64,000 bases of DNA from the NCBI RefSeq assembly GCF_000613925.1, contig NZ_BAJX01000011.1, positions 1 through 64,000 of the forward strand, written 5' to 3'. This DNA comes from Prevotella histicola JCM 15637 = DNF00424 (GTDB taxonomy: Bacteria; Bacteroidota; Bacteroidia; Bacteroidales; Bacteroidaceae). Positions 63,334 to 64,000 of this stretch are shown here, one piece after another (within the stretch, counting starts at the first letter, position 1; each line of letters starts with the position of its first letter). Below the pieces are notes generated by a model. The model ran no database searches and was not told the DNA's origin. It saw only the letters and a program-made list of their open reading frames with translations. The position numbers and the translations under genes are program-made.

Positions 63334-63495
63334 TTAGAAAGCTGTTGGGTTAGATTCCTCAGGATCGTCTGCGTCTTCACCAGACTCAATAGTTCCATGT
63401 AGGTTACTTGCAGCATGGAAACCTCCCTCCATGAGCTCCTCTGTATAGAGACTTAATACCTCTGATACAGGCTTTACATAATCTTTTTTCATCAT
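63334..63495 (-). CDS. 53-aa protein upstream of the fimbrillin-like gene
   Basis: Starts MMKKDYVKPVSEVLSLYTEE and continues LMEGGFHAASNLHG, then an acidic tail ending NPTAF. The K-x-Y-x-K/P-P-x-x-x-V start is common to short Prevotella proteins of unknown role that precede surface-protein genes. An EGGF stretch looks like a GG leader, but no modification genes are near. Same strand, 73 nt before the lipoprotein gene. Confidence 0.55.
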   Translation of the reverse strand: MMKKDYVKPVSEVLSLYTEELMEGGFHAASNLHGTIESGEDADDPEESNPTAF

Positions 63496-63649
63496 TTCTT
63501 GTGGATTTTAATATTTGTTTTTTTTTATTTTGGGAATCGTTCTTTTAGGTTAATGGTGCAATGTTTACAGTGGCTTGTGTAAAGAATGCACATTAAAAAT
63601 AGGCGGTCCATCTCACCGATGAAACCGTACTATAATCCGAATGCGGGTG

Positions 63650-63657
63650 CAAAGGTA
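63650..63657 (-). promoter_or_regulatory. -7 box TACCTTTG (minus strand) of the fimbrillin-like operon
   Basis: CAAAGGTA on the plus strand; the minus strand reads TACCTTTG, an exact match to TAnnTTTG. A TTTG-rich stretch lies 19-25 nt upstream. It gives a leader of about 150 nt before the 53-aa gene. Confidence 0.65.
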
Positions 63658-63883
63658 ATGAAAATTATACAAACAAACAAATTTTTTTGTTAAATAGTAA
63701 AAAAATACCTATACAATGGTCTGATATTTGTAGGTTTCTATGCTCACGAAGAAGGAATTTGTGCAGATTTGACAATAATCTTACAAAATGTGAAAGACTC
63801 ATGTCTGCAAAATGAACCGAAACCGTTGAAAACCGCCTTTGTAACCTATTCAGATACAAAGGGTTACAAAGAGGCTTGTAAAA

Positions 63884-63976
63884 GGGCATCTTTTGCACTT
63901 CAAAAGGGCATCTTTTACCGTGTAAAAGGGCATGTTTTACAATGCAAAAGGGCGTCTTTTACAATGCAAAAGAGCA
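63884..63976. repeat. AAAAG-N5-CTTTT repeat array, copy 4
   Basis: Five units such as AAAAGGGCATCTTTT and AAAAGGGCGTCTTTT with 4-7-nt linkers, preceded by a GTTACAAAG stem-loop. It is array copy 3 in opposite orientation, stem-loop included. Confidence 0.8.
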
Positions 63977-64000
63977 CCTATTGAAAACCCTACTACCAAT

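Larger units (their letters stand above)
63496..64000. other. Promoter region and repeat-rich right edge
   Basis: No gene. Contains the promoter above, a GTAACC/GGTTACAAAG stem-loop (63838-63874) and the AAAAG-N5-CTTTT array copy 4. Confidence 0.55.

Noticed and set aside
63334..63495. 53-aa protein as a RiPP precursor because of EGG
   Set aside because: No modification enzyme or C39 exporter nearby, and the sequence around GG lacks the leader pattern seen at 39755.

Overview
The window looks like the chromosome of a Prevotella-type member of the Bacteroidota. The grounds are the repeated -7 promoter box TAnnTTTG, long co-directional operons, a fimbrillin-like lipoprotein, an NBU/Tn4555-style mobilizable element with IntDOT-like tyrosine recombinases, and AAAAG-N5-CTTTT repeat arrays. 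The species cannot be fixed from sequence alone. No tRNA or rRNA gene was seen.

Layout. 1-2.3 kb: the tail of a transposase and degraded or small genes with two copies of a 105-bp dispersed repeat. 2.3-28.2 kb: one long plus-strand biosynthetic operon of aryl-polyene (APE) type. It holds a ketoreductase, three ketosynthase genes (one fused to a chain-length factor), three acyl carrier proteins, two hot-dog dehydratases, a thioesterase, an O-methyltransferase, LpxL-type and PlsC-type acyltransferases, a glycosyltransferase-acyltransferase fusion, a LolA-like carrier, a giant RND/MMPL exporter fused to an acyltransferase, two carotenoid-desaturase-like FAD enzymes and an acyl-activating AMP ligase. 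Together they could build an acyl-ACP-bound polyene, attach it to a lipid and move it to the outer membrane. 28.5-50.3 kb: a mobilizable transposon (relaxase, accessory Mob protein, DUF3408, primase, VapE-like ATPase, two excisionase-like HTH proteins, two tyrosine recombinases) carrying a 12-kb cargo. 50.9-52.9 kb: a two-gene AAA15/RloB pair resembling AbiL-type phage defence. 53.0 kb: a two-repeat, one-spacer CRISPR-like unit without cas genes. 53.3-64 kb: housekeeping and surface genes (ribH, TPR protein, recF, DciA-like, AlkD-like, fimbrillin-like lipoprotein), with small proteins, a likely structured RNA and several repeat arrays.

Most interesting system: the transposon cargo (34.8-47.1 kb). 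A stand-alone ThiF/E1-like enzyme, a PAS-LuxR regulator and a GNAT protein with a LuxI/FeeM-like layout lie beside a TonB-type outer-membrane protein, a 51-aa double-glycine leader peptide (core AEWGYYGNCSFGNCH), a radical SAM/SPASM maturase, two DUF6734-like glycosyltransferase-fold proteins, a C39 peptidase ABC exporter and a very short HlyD. The 16-bp palindrome TTACAC-N4-GTGTAA occurs five times, only here. At three promoters (thiF, GNAT, outer-membrane protein) its centre lies exactly 34.5 bp upstream of the TTTG of the -7 box. At two of these a second copy lies exactly 39 bp further upstream. This reads as a mobile, acyl-signal-like LuxR regulon driving or accompanying a modified-peptide (RiPP) system.

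Data caution. About a dozen genes, on both chromosome and transposon, are broken by one missing base, mostly in GG/CC runs, and each can be restored to a full-length family member by adding one base. This includes the probably essential DciA-like gene, so most breaks are probably sequencing errors rather than real pseudogenes.
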